DNA from: Pigmentiphaga sp.
Lineage (GTDB): Bacteria > Pseudomonadota > Gammaproteobacteria > Burkholderiales > Burkholderiaceae_B
Assembly (NCBI GenBank): GCA_023228945.1
Contig: JALOAI010000066.1
Coordinates: forward strand, 1-5,183
Length of the DNA: 5,183 nt
Reading direction: 5' to 3'
Below are positions 1-5,171 of the stretch, piece by piece. A program made the translations under genes and the position numbers. Within the stretch, counting starts at the first letter, position 1. Each line of letters starts with the position of its first letter. The notes under the pieces were generated by a model. The model had not been told where the DNA came from, made no database searches, and was given only the letters and a program-made list of their open reading frames with translations.

Positions 1-535
1 CATCGCCCGGCGCGGTCTGGTCCGCACCTTCCAGCTGCCGTCGATGCCGACCCGCATGAGCGTGCGCCAGGTGCTCGCCGCCGGCTCGCGCGACGGCGCG
101 GGGCTGGTGGAGGCCTTCCTGCGCCGCCCGGCCGACGACCCCGAGGTCGAGACGCTGCTCGACCAGTTCGCCCTCTCGGCCGTCGCCCACCAGCCGGCCA
201 GTTCGCTCTCCGGCGGGCAGAAGAAGCTGCTGTCCATCGCGCTGGCGCTGCGCACACGTCCGTCGCTTCTATGCCTCGACGAGCCGACCGCCGGCGTCCA
301 CCCGCAGCTGCGCAGCCGCATGGTCGAGCTGCTGCGCGCCTTCAACGCCCGCGGCGTCGCCATGCTGGTGGTGGAGCACGACATGCACTTCATCCGCGAA
401 TTGTGCAGCCGCTGCATCGTGCTCGATCGCGGCGAGATCATCGCCGACTGCCCGCCCGCTCAACTGGCCGAGAACGAGCGCGTGGTCGAAGCCTATCTCG
501 GCAAGTCCGTCGAACGACCGAAGGTGCTGTCATGA
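1..535 (+). CDS. livG: LivG-like ABC transporter ATP-binding protein, 5'-truncated by the window edge
   Basis: This is the C-terminal 177 codons of a cytoplasmic ATPase subunit of a branched-chain amino acid (LIV/HAAT) type importer, which powers uptake of amino acids or related small molecules. The frame is open from base 2 and enters mid-protein at IARRGLVRTFQLPSM, whose RTFQ is the Q-loop typical of LivG. The ABC signature LSGGQKKL follows (around 206-229), then Walker B with the catalytic glutamate in LLCLDEPTAG (about 269-295), and the H-loop histidine in VVEHDMHF (about 370-393). The Walker A P-loop and roughly the first 70-75 residues lie upstream of the window, judging from the usual family length of about 250 aa. 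An ATG at 44 lies inside the conserved domain, so it is not the true start. The stop codon overlaps the next gene's start (ATGA), which indicates one operon and probable translational coupling. The family is clear; the transported substrate is not. Confidence 0.93.
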   Translation, partial: IARRGLVRTFQLPSMPTRMSVRQVLAAGSRDGAGLVEAFLRRPADDPEVETLLDQFALSAVAHQPASSLSGGQKKLLSIALALRTRPSLLCLDEPTAGVHPQLRSRMVELLRAFNARGVAMLVVEHDMHFIRELCSRCIVLDRGEIIADCPPAQLAENERVVEAYLGKSVERPKVLS

Positions 536-1266
536 TCCGGGTAGACAAGGTCCGTGCCGGCTACGGCGACGGCCCCGACATTCTCCAGGGCATCGATCTC
601 GCCGCCGCCGGCGGCGAGATCGTCACCATCCTCGGCCCCAATGGCTGCGGCAAGTCCACGCTGTTGAAGTGCATCGCCGGCTACGTGAAGCCGCGCGGCG
701 GCAGGGTCGAGATCGAGGGCCGCGACGTCACCGCCATGCCGGTGCACGAGCGCATCCGCCATCAGGGCATGGGCTTCGTGCCGCAGACCGACAACGTCTT
801 CGCGACGCTGACGGTGGCCGACAACATCCTCCTCGGCGCGCGCCATCTCGCGGCGCAGGAGCGCAATGCGCGCTATGCCGCGCTGATGCGCGAATATCCG
901 ATGCTGGCCTCCAAGCAGGAGCGCAAGGCGTCCGCGCTGTCGGGCGGCGAGCGGCAGATATTGTCGCTGGCGCGCGCGCTGATCTCCGGCCCGCGCGTCC
1001 TCCTGCTCGACGAGCCCTCGGCCGGCCTGTCGCCGGCGATGATGCACGACGTCTTCGCCGCCATCGCCGCCATTCGCGACCGCACCGGCATGTGCATCGT
1101 CATGGTCGAGCAGAACGCCTTCGAGGCGCTCGGCGTCGCCGACCGCGCCTATGTGCTGTCGCTCGGCAAGGTCGCCATCGAGGGCAGGGCGGCCGACCTC
1201 CTGGCCGACCCGGCCATGCGCCACCTCTATCTCGGCGGCGAGCCGCCGGCCGAGGACGCGGCCTGA
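532..1266 (+). CDS. livF: LivF-like ABC transporter ATP-binding protein
   Basis: This complete 244-aa ATPase is the second nucleotide-binding subunit of the LIV-type importer and should pair with the LivG-like protein at the inner face of the membrane. Visible motifs are Walker A GPNGCGKST (residues 35-43), Q-loop Gln85 in FVPQTDNVF, signature LSGGERQ (136-142), and Walker B VLLLDEPSAG with catalytic Glu161. The H-loop position reads VEQNAFEAL, with Gln194 where most ABC ATPases have His; this substitution is usual for LivF. The length matches the family (about 235-245 aa). The ATG at 532 was chosen because it overlaps the upstream stop as ATGA, sits 5 nt after GAAGGTG (520-526), and gives the standard N-terminus MIRVDKVRAGYG. 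A longer open frame runs upstream to about 271, but that part is only an out-of-frame reading of livG. The permease and substrate-binding genes are not in the window and presumably lie upstream. Confidence 0.94.
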   Translation: MIRVDKVRAGYGDGPDILQGIDLAAAGGEIVTILGPNGCGKSTLLKCIAGYVKPRGGRVEIEGRDVTAMPVHERIRHQGMGFVPQTDNVFATLTVADNILLGARHLAAQERNARYAALMREYPMLASKQERKASALSGGERQILSLARALISGPRVLLLDEPSAGLSPAMMHDVFAAIAAIRDRTGMCIVMVEQNAFEALGVADRAYVLSLGKVAIEGRAADLLADPAMRHLYLGGEPPAEDAA

Positions 1267-1290
1267 TCGCGATCCGCCGCCTCACATTCC

Positions 1291-1298
1291 GGGAAGGA
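1291..1298 (+). promoter_or_regulatory. Ribosome binding site for the racemase-family gene
   Basis: GGGAAGGA lies 5 nt before the ATG at 1304 and is the best Shine-Dalgarno match on the + strand here. It fixes the start of the downstream gene. The same frame stays open further upstream, but only as a shadow of livF. Confidence 0.75.
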
Positions 1299-1303
1299 AC
1301 ATC

Positions 1304-2119
1304 ATGACCATCGCTGCAAGGCCGGCCGCGCCGGCGGACCTGATCTCGAACATCGAGCACATCGCCTTCGACACCGACGCCGGCGTCGGCACGCTGGCCA
1401 ATATCGGCCTTCTGGTGCTGCAGACCGACCAGACCATCGAGGACGAGTTCCGCCTCGCGCTGCCGGACGGCGTCGCGCTCTATGGCGCGCGCCTGCCGTC
1501 GCCGGTCGAGATCACGCCGGACAATCTGCGCAGGATGGAGGCCGACATTCCGGGCGCCGTGCGGCTTCTGCCCGACGTCGCCTTCGGCGCCATCGGCTTC
1601 GGCTGCACCTCGGGCGCGCTGGTCATCGGCGAGGCCGCCGTGGCCGAGCGTGTGCGCGAGGTGATGCCGGGCGTCAAGGTGACGGACCCGGTCACCGCCG
1701 CCGTCGCCGCCTTTTCGGCGCTGGGCAGGAAGCGCGTCGCGCTGCTGACGCCCTATATCGCCACCATCAACCATTCGTTGCGCGCCGCCTTCATCGAGCG
1801 CGGGCTGGAGATCCCGGTGATGGGCTCGTTCAACGAGGCCGACGACAACCGCGTCGCCCGCATCACCCCTGACTCCATCGAAAGGGCGATCATGGAGGTC
1901 GGCGCGTCGGATGCCTGCGAGGCGGTGTTCATCTCCTGCACCAGCCTGCGCGTCGCCCGCATCGCCGAGAAGGTCGAGGCGAAGCTCGGCAAGCCCGTCA
2001 CTTCCAGCAACCACGCCATGGCGTGGCACCTGCTGCGACTGGCCGGCTACACGCAAACGATAGACGGCCTCGGCGCGCTCTACCGGACGCAGATCGGGGA
2101 AGCCGGCCGCGCCGGATGA
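1304..2119 (+). CDS. Asp/Glu racemase superfamily enzyme (maleate isomerase / arylmalonate decarboxylase / EutA-like)
   Basis: This is a complete 271-aa cytosolic, cofactor-independent enzyme of the two-lobed Asp/Glu racemase fold. Each lobe contributes a cysteine in a repeated CTS motif: FGCTSGAL (Cys101) and ISCTSLRV (Cys212). Such a pair performs acid/base or nucleophilic chemistry in racemases and maleate isomerases; arylmalonate decarboxylases keep only the second cysteine. The N-terminal region reads IGLLVLQTDQTIEDEFR, then ITPDNLRRMEADIPGA, and the C-terminal lobe has TSSNHAMAWHLLRLAG. All are typical of the maleate isomerase/EutA branch. The first motif has Asp42 where I recall maleate isomerases having an active-site Asn (SSNTT), which favours a EutA-like or uncharacterised member over a true maleate isomerase. 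The gene starts 37 nt after livF with its own strong ribosome binding site and is probably co-transcribed with the transporter, so its substrate may be the imported compound or a product of it. Family is certain; the exact reaction is not. Confidence 0.85.
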   Translation: MTIAARPAAPADLISNIEHIAFDTDAGVGTLANIGLLVLQTDQTIEDEFRLALPDGVALYGARLPSPVEITPDNLRRMEADIPGAVRLLPDVAFGAIGFGCTSGALVIGEAAVAERVREVMPGVKVTDPVTAAVAAFSALGRKRVALLTPYIATINHSLRAAFIERGLEIPVMGSFNEADDNRVARITPDSIERAIMEVGASDACEAVFISCTSLRVARIAEKVEAKLGKPVTSSNHAMAWHLLRLAGYTQTIDGLGALYRTQIGEAGRAG

Positions 2120-2127
2120 ACGGGCTC

Positions 2128-2161
2128 GAAGCCGTGGCTGGCCATTGCTGGCCCCGGCTTC
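2128..2161 (+). terminator. GC-rich hairpin after the racemase-family gene, candidate terminator
   Basis: The hairpin begins 8 nt after the stop codon. The arms GAAGCCGTGG (2128-2137) and CCCCGGCTTC (2152-2161) pair over 10 positions with one T/C mismatch. The loop region can form an alternative small stem (GGCCA/TGGCC around TTGC). No T-tract follows on the + strand, so it is not a canonical intrinsic terminator. It may still end or stabilise the operon mRNA, and could serve both convergent genes. Confidence 0.45.
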
Positions 2162-2370
2162 AGCTCCCGCACATCCAGATTACTTCGGCGGCGTTGTTTG
2201 GTAGCGCGACTAGCGCCTGCGTCGGGTCGGCCAGGCTTGCCAACGTCCAGGCGCAGAGCTGCCATGGCGGCGCGGCCGCGTCGAAGGTCTTCGAAGGAAG
2301 GATTCATGGGCGCGCGATCGTCGGCGTCAATCGCTCGCTGGAGAAAGCCGGTTCCGAGGGCGCGCTACCC
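2162..2370. other. Spacer between convergent genes, no gene seen
   Basis: Together with the hairpin before it, this stretch separates the + strand operon from the - strand acyl-CoA dehydrogenase remnant. Open frames exist on both strands, as expected in GC-rich DNA, but none gives a recognisable protein. The one distinct local structure is a perfect 6-bp inverted repeat, TCGAAG/CTTCGA, with a 2-nt gap at 2281-2294. It could fold into a very tight hairpin or be a protein site, but there is no direct support for either. Confidence 0.5.
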
Positions 2371-2672
2371 TTACGGGCCATCGCCTTGCATCCGGGCGGC
2401 CTCGGATCGCAAGCTGTCTGGCGCGCCCAGCACGGTGCGGTTGAAGGCGATGCGCTTCCACCAGTAGTGCAGGCCGACCGCGTCGGTCAGGCCGACGGCG
2501 CCGTGGACTTCGATCGCGCGGCGCGCGACGAAGCTGCCGACATCGTCGAGGTGCGACTTGGCCAGGATCGCCTGCAATGCCGATTGTGCCGGCTCATGAT
2601 CAAAGCACCAAGCTGCGTAGGAGACGAGCGCGCGGCTGGATTCGACCGCGGCGGCCATTTCCGCGCACAGGT
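2371..2672 (-). pseudogene. Acyl-CoA dehydrogenase, C-terminal remnant cut by the IS21-family element
   Basis: Ninety-nine codons plus TAA remain from an acyl-CoA dehydrogenase, a flavoprotein that oxidises acyl-CoA thioesters to 2-enoyl-CoA. Family members are usually about 380 aa, so roughly the last quarter is present: the C-terminal helical domain. The remnant begins LCAEMAAAVESSRALVSYAA, where families read (L)ADM..VE.AR. It continues AILAKSHLDDVGSFVARRAI and EVHGAVGLTDAVGLHYWWKR, matching the hallmark Q-x-HGG-x-G-x-T block before the C-terminus (here about residues 54-73). The tail NRTVLGAPDSLRSEAAR lacks the YEGT-type segment whose Glu is the catalytic base in many members, so this chain may use a base elsewhere or be a non-catalytic partner of a heteromeric enzyme. 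Bases 2671-2672 give AC, the end of a codon that could be the conserved His before this block. The 5' portion is expected to the right of the window on the - strand. Without it the product is almost certainly non-functional. Confidence 0.85.
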
Positions 2673-2704
2673 TGTTGATTTCCGCTGAGAGCTGACCCGG
2701 GATT
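2673..2704 (+). repeat. Left terminal inverted repeat of the IS21-family element
   Basis: Begins TGTTGATTTCCG and matches the reverse complement of 5140-5171 at 30 of 32 positions. The mismatches are at positions 14 (T versus C) and 19 (G versus A). This is the istB-distal end. The repeat contains the outer copy (2679-2698) of the TTTCCGC-GAGA-TGACCC core. Confidence 0.95.
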
Positions 2705-2722
2705 TTCGCCGAGAAGTGACCC
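2703..2722 (+). repeat. Inner transposase-binding-like repeat, left end
   Basis: TTTTCGCCGAGAAGTGACCC is a second, direct copy of the terminal core, starting 24 bp after the outer copy at 2679-2698 and matching it at 16 of 20 positions. In IS21-family elements such subterminal repeats are presumed transposase contacts. Confidence 0.8.
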
Positions 2723-2744
2723 GCCTTCATGTATGGTTTGGGTC

Positions 2745-3539
2745 TCAGGTTTTGGTCAAGTGGGCGGCTTTCTCCTTCTTGCTCGTTGGGGTTTGGGCGG
2801 AGCTGTTCTTGAAGCGGAAGCTGTCGTTTCCGGTCTCCAGGATATGACAGTGATGTGTGAGTCGATCGAGCAGCGCCGTCGTCATCTTGGCATCGCTGAA
2901 GACGGTCGCCCATTCACTGAAGCTGAGGTTGGTGGTGATGACGACGCTGGTGCGCTCGTAGAGCGTGCTCAGCAGATGGAACAGCAGCGCCCCGCCAGAC
3001 GCGCTGAAGGGCAGGTATCCGAGCTCGTCCAGGATGACGAGATCGGAATGGGCGAGCCGGTTGGCGATCTGACCAGCCTTGCCCTGAGCCTTCTCCTGCT
3101 CGAGCGCGTTGACGAGCTCGACGGTGGAGAAGAAGCGGACACGCTTGCGATGATGCTCGATGGCCTGCACGCCGAGGGCGGTGGCGATATGAGTCTTGCC
3201 GGTGCCCGGACCGCCGACAAGCACGACGTTGTTGGCATCCTCCATGAACTCGCATCGGTGGAGTTGGCGCACGAGGGCCTCGTTGATCTCGCTGCTGGCG
3301 AAGTCGAAGCCTGCCAAGTCGCGATAGACCGGGAAGCGGGCTGCCTTGAGTTGGTAGGCTACGGACCTGACCTCCCGCTCCGCCATCTCGGCCTTCAGCA
3401 GTTGCGACAGGATCGGGATGGCGACCTCGAAGGCGGGAGAGGCCTGCTCGGTGAGCTCAGCGACGGCCTGCGCCATGCCGTGCATCTTGAGGCTCCGGAG
3501 CATGATGACGATAGCGCCGCTGGCGGGATCATGACGCAT
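2745..3539 (-). CDS. istB: IS21-family transposition helper ATPase IstB
   Basis: This complete 264-aa AAA+ ATPase is related to the DnaA/DnaC clade. It assists the IstA transposase in target selection and strand transfer by ATP-dependent assembly on DNA. Visible motifs are Walker A GGPGTGKT (residues 109-116), Walker B LVILDELGYLPF (from residue 167, with Asp171 and Glu172), a sensor-1-like VVITTNLSFSEW (199-210), and a conserved LLDRLTHHCHILE with Arg226. The N-terminal 60-90 residues form the IstB helical region, including EREVRSVAYQLKAARFP. The C-terminus is Lys-rich. Length fits the family (about 240-265 aa). The ATG at 3539 was chosen because GGAGG lies 6 nt upstream; the open frame extends to 3584 but has no comparable ribosome binding site there. 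The start lies inside the end of istA (11-nt overlap), which implies translational coupling. Confidence 0.95.
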   Translation of the reverse strand: MRHDPASGAIVIMLRSLKMHGMAQAVAELTEQASPAFEVAIPILSQLLKAEMAEREVRSVAYQLKAARFPVYRDLAGFDFASSEINEALVRQLHRCEFMEDANNVVLVGGPGTGKTHIATALGVQAIEHHRKRVRFFSTVELVNALEQEKAQGKAGQIANRLAHSDLVILDELGYLPFSASGGALLFHLLSTLYERTSVVITTNLSFSEWATVFSDAKMTTALLDRLTHHCHILETGNDSFRFKNSSAQTPTSKKEKAAHLTKT

Positions 3540-5058
3540 GGCGCACCTCCCGAGCCTGGCGGAGCGCATCGTAGCGTTCGACATTGGCCTGTGGCTCCTT
3601 GACCAGGCTCAGCGCCTGCGGTGCCTCCACGATCGGCGTCTCGATCGGCTTGCCGTCAACCAGCCTGTGCAGGAGATTGAGGATGTGGACCTTGGTCGGA
3701 ACGCCGGCCTGCAGCGCCATCTCCACGGCAGTCAGCACGAACTGCTCATCATGTTGCAGGACGAGCGACAGGATCTCGACCATCTCCCGGTCGCCGCCAG
3801 GCTTGCGGAGCAGATGCTGCTGCAGCCGTTTGAAGGCTTCGGGCAGTTCAGTAAAGGGAGCGCCGTTGCGCAGAGCTCCGGGCTTGCGCTGGATGACCGC
3901 CAGATAGTGACGCCAGTCGTAGACGGTTCGCCCAGGGCCGTCATGCGACCGCTCGATGATGCGGCGGTGCTCGCACACGATCTGCCCCTCCGCGGCAACC
4001 ACGATCCGTTCCGGATAGACCCTGAGGCTGACCGGCCGGTTGGCGAAGGAGGCCGGCACGCTGTAGCGGTTGCGCTCCAGATGGACCAGGCAGGTCGGAG
4101 AGACCCGCTTGGTGTATTCGACGAAGCCGTCAAAGAGCCGAGGCACCGGCATCAGGAAGCGGGCTTCCTCGGCTCGGATGTCCTCGATCGTCCCGGGTCG
4201 GAGGCCGTGGGGAATCTGCTGCCACAGCTCCCGACACCGCTGCTCCAGCCAGTCGTTCAGGGCTTCCAGTGATGGAAAGCGTGGTATCGGTTGCCATAGC
4301 CGGTGGCGGGAATCCTGGACGTTCTTCTCGACCTGCCCCTTCTCCCAGCCCGAAGCCGGATTGCAGAACTCGGTCTCGAACAGATAATGGCTGGCCATCG
4401 CCGAGAAGCGGGCATTGACCTGCCGCTCCTTGCCCCGGCCGATCCTGTCGACCGCCGTGCGCATGTTGTCGTAGATTCCGCGCCGGGGAACGCCGCCCAG
4501 AACCCGGAAGGCGTGGTTGTGGGCATCGAACAGCATCTCGTGCGTTTGCAGCGGATAGGCCCGCACGATGAAGGCGCGGCTGTAGCTGAGCTTGAAGTGC
4601 GCCACCTGAAGTTTGGTGCGCTCGCCGCCGATGACCGCCCAATCTTCCGACCAGTCGAACTGGAACGCTTCGCCGGGCTCGAACGCCAGCGGCACGAAGG
4701 TGCCGCGCCCGCTCGTTTGCATCTGACGTTGGCGCTCTTCCTTCCAGGCTCGCGCAAAGGCGGCGACACGACCATATGAGCCCTCATAGCCGAGGCTCAT
4801 CAGGTCAGCGTGCAACTGCTTGATCGTGCGCTTCTGCTTACGCGGCCTGTTTGCTTCCGTCCTCAGCCAGGCCGACAGCCGCTCGGCATAGGCATCAAGC
4901 TTGCTCGGCCGATCCGGCACCTGGAAGCGGGGCTCCACCTCGTCGGATCGCAGGTATTTGCGGATCGTGTTCCGCGACAGTCCCGTGCGCCGTGCAATCT
5001 CCCGGATCGAATGTCCATCCCGCAGATGCCAGCGTCGGATAACGCTCAGTAACGCCAT
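3529..5058 (-). CDS. istA: IS21-family transposase IstA (DDE recombinase)
   Basis: This complete 509-aa transposase binds the element ends and carries out the cut-and-join chemistry together with IstB. In order it shows an N-terminal helix-turn-helix (about residues 16-37, HSIREIARRTGLSRNTIRKY), a basic linker, an RNase H-like core, and a C-terminal beta-barrel-like domain ending near residue 370 (RNRYSVPASFANRPVSLRV at 329-347). Likely catalytic residues are Asp135 in FQFDWSE, Asp197 in GIYDNMRTAV, and Glu244 in WEKGQVEKN, the KG-x-VE form of the DDE triad. Length agrees with the family (about 390-520 aa). The ATG at 5058 was chosen because GGAG lies 8 nt upstream and the protein then starts MALLSVIRRWHLRDG. 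An in-frame TTG at 5088 would add ten residues but has no ribosome binding site and would start inside a hairpin. The stop TGA overlaps the istB start. No internal stop or frameshift is seen. Confidence 0.95.
   Translation of the reverse strand: MALLSVIRRWHLRDGHSIREIARRTGLSRNTIRKYLRSDEVEPRFQVPDRPSKLDAYAERLSAWLRTEANRPRKQKRTIKQLHADLMSLGYEGSYGRVAAFARAWKEERQRQMQTSGRGTFVPLAFEPGEAFQFDWSEDWAVIGGERTKLQVAHFKLSYSRAFIVRAYPLQTHEMLFDAHNHAFRVLGGVPRRGIYDNMRTAVDRIGRGKERQVNARFSAMASHYLFETEFCNPASGWEKGQVEKNVQDSRHRLWQPIPRFPSLEALNDWLEQRCRELWQQIPHGLRPGTIEDIRAEEARFLMPVPRLFDGFVEYTKRVSPTCLVHLERNRYSVPASFANRPVSLRVYPERIVVAAEGQIVCEHRRIIERSHDGPGRTVYDWRHYLAVIQRKPGALRNGAPFTELPEAFKRLQQHLLRKPGGDREMVEILSLVLQHDEQFVLTAVEMALQAGVPTKVHILNLLHRLVDGKPIETPIVEAPQALSLVKEPQANVERYDALRQAREVRHAS
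3546..3550 (-). promoter_or_regulatory. Ribosome binding site of istB inside istA
   Basis: On the - strand GGAGG sits 6 nt before the istB ATG at 3539, within the last codons of istA. It sets the istB start and allows ribosomes finishing istA to restart on istB. Confidence 0.75.
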
Positions 5059-5066
5059 GTCTATCA

Positions 5067-5070
5067 CTCC
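5067..5070 (-). promoter_or_regulatory. Ribosome binding site of istA
   Basis: GGAG on the - strand, 8 nt before the ATG at 5058. It decides in favour of this start over the upstream TTG at 5088, and it lies only 5 nt downstream of the leader hairpin. Confidence 0.65.
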
Positions 5071-5075
5071 AAAAT

Positions 5076-5098
5076 CCCCTGCGATCAACCAGCAGGGG
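5076..5098 (-). promoter_or_regulatory. Hairpin in the istA leader, possible attenuator
   Basis: On the - strand CCCCTGC pairs perfectly with GCAGGGG across a 9-nt loop. It is followed directly by ATTTT (5075-5071) and then the istA GGAG. A GC-rich stem with a short T-run between the element end and istA could terminate or slow transcription entering from outside, or limit access to the ribosome binding site. The structure is visible; the regulatory role is inferred. No convincing -35/-10 promoter was found between 5171 and 5058. Confidence 0.45.
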
Positions 5099-5111
5099 TG
5101 GGTTCAAACAT

Positions 5112-5131
5112 GGGTCACTTCTCAATGGAAA
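5112..5131 (-). repeat. Inner transposase-binding-like repeat, right end
   Basis: On the - strand this reads TTTCCATTGAGAAGTGACCC, a second copy of the terminal core lying 34 bp inside the outer copy (5146-5165) and in the same orientation. It shares the GAGAAGTGACCC block exactly with the inner left repeat at 2703-2722. Confidence 0.8.
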
Positions 5132-5139
5132 AACCGCCC

Positions 5140-5171
5140 AATCCCGGGTCAGTTCTCGGCGGAAATCAACA
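5140..5171 (-). repeat. Right terminal inverted repeat of the IS21-family element
   Basis: Ends GGAAATCAACA at 5171. Its reverse complement matches 2673-2704 at 30 of 32 positions. This is the istA-proximal end and contains the outer core repeat at 5146-5165. Confidence 0.95.

Larger units (their letters stand above)
2673..5171 (-). mobile_element. Complete IS21-family insertion sequence (2499 bp)
   Basis: The element is bounded by 32-bp imperfect inverted repeats and carries the istA-istB pair diagnostic of the IS21 family, both reading leftward (- strand). Its length is at the upper end of the usual 2-2.5 kb. Each end has a second internal copy of the terminal repeat core, as expected for multiple transposase-binding sites in this family. 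Both genes are intact and terminal identity is 30/32, so the copy appears recent and possibly active. It interrupts an acyl-CoA dehydrogenase gene in the same orientation as istA. IS21 elements normally make a 4-8 bp target duplication. None is visible here: the left flank ends CACAGGT and the right flank begins CTCTGGC. Confidence 0.95.

Noticed and set aside
493..2056. Long - strand open frames opposite livF (493-1224) and opposite the racemase-family gene (1100-2056)
   Set aside because: The + strand readings carry complete ABC and racemase motifs. The antisense products are rich in Arg, Gly and Asp with no recognisable domain.
2080..2307. 75-aa frame on the - strand in the spacer
   Set aside because: No ribosome binding site, overlaps the racemase-family gene end, and shows no recognisable features.
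2306..2467. Small + strand frame starting ATG at 2306 after GGAAGGA
   Set aside because: The ribosome binding site looks good, but the 53-aa product runs antisense through the dehydrogenase remnant, is Arg/Ser/Pro-rich and resembles nothing I know.
2673..3602. Long + strand open frames opposite istB (2733-3602) and opposite istA (3538-4272, 4303-4779)
   Set aside because: They are complementary readings of genes with clear IstA/IstB motifs. Their translations are compositionally odd and match no family I recognise; long antisense frames are common in GC-rich coding DNA.
5086..5088. TTG at 5088 as the istA start
   Set aside because: It has no Shine-Dalgarno sequence and lies in the loop of the leader hairpin. 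ATG at 5058 has GGAG at good spacing and gives the normal N-terminus.
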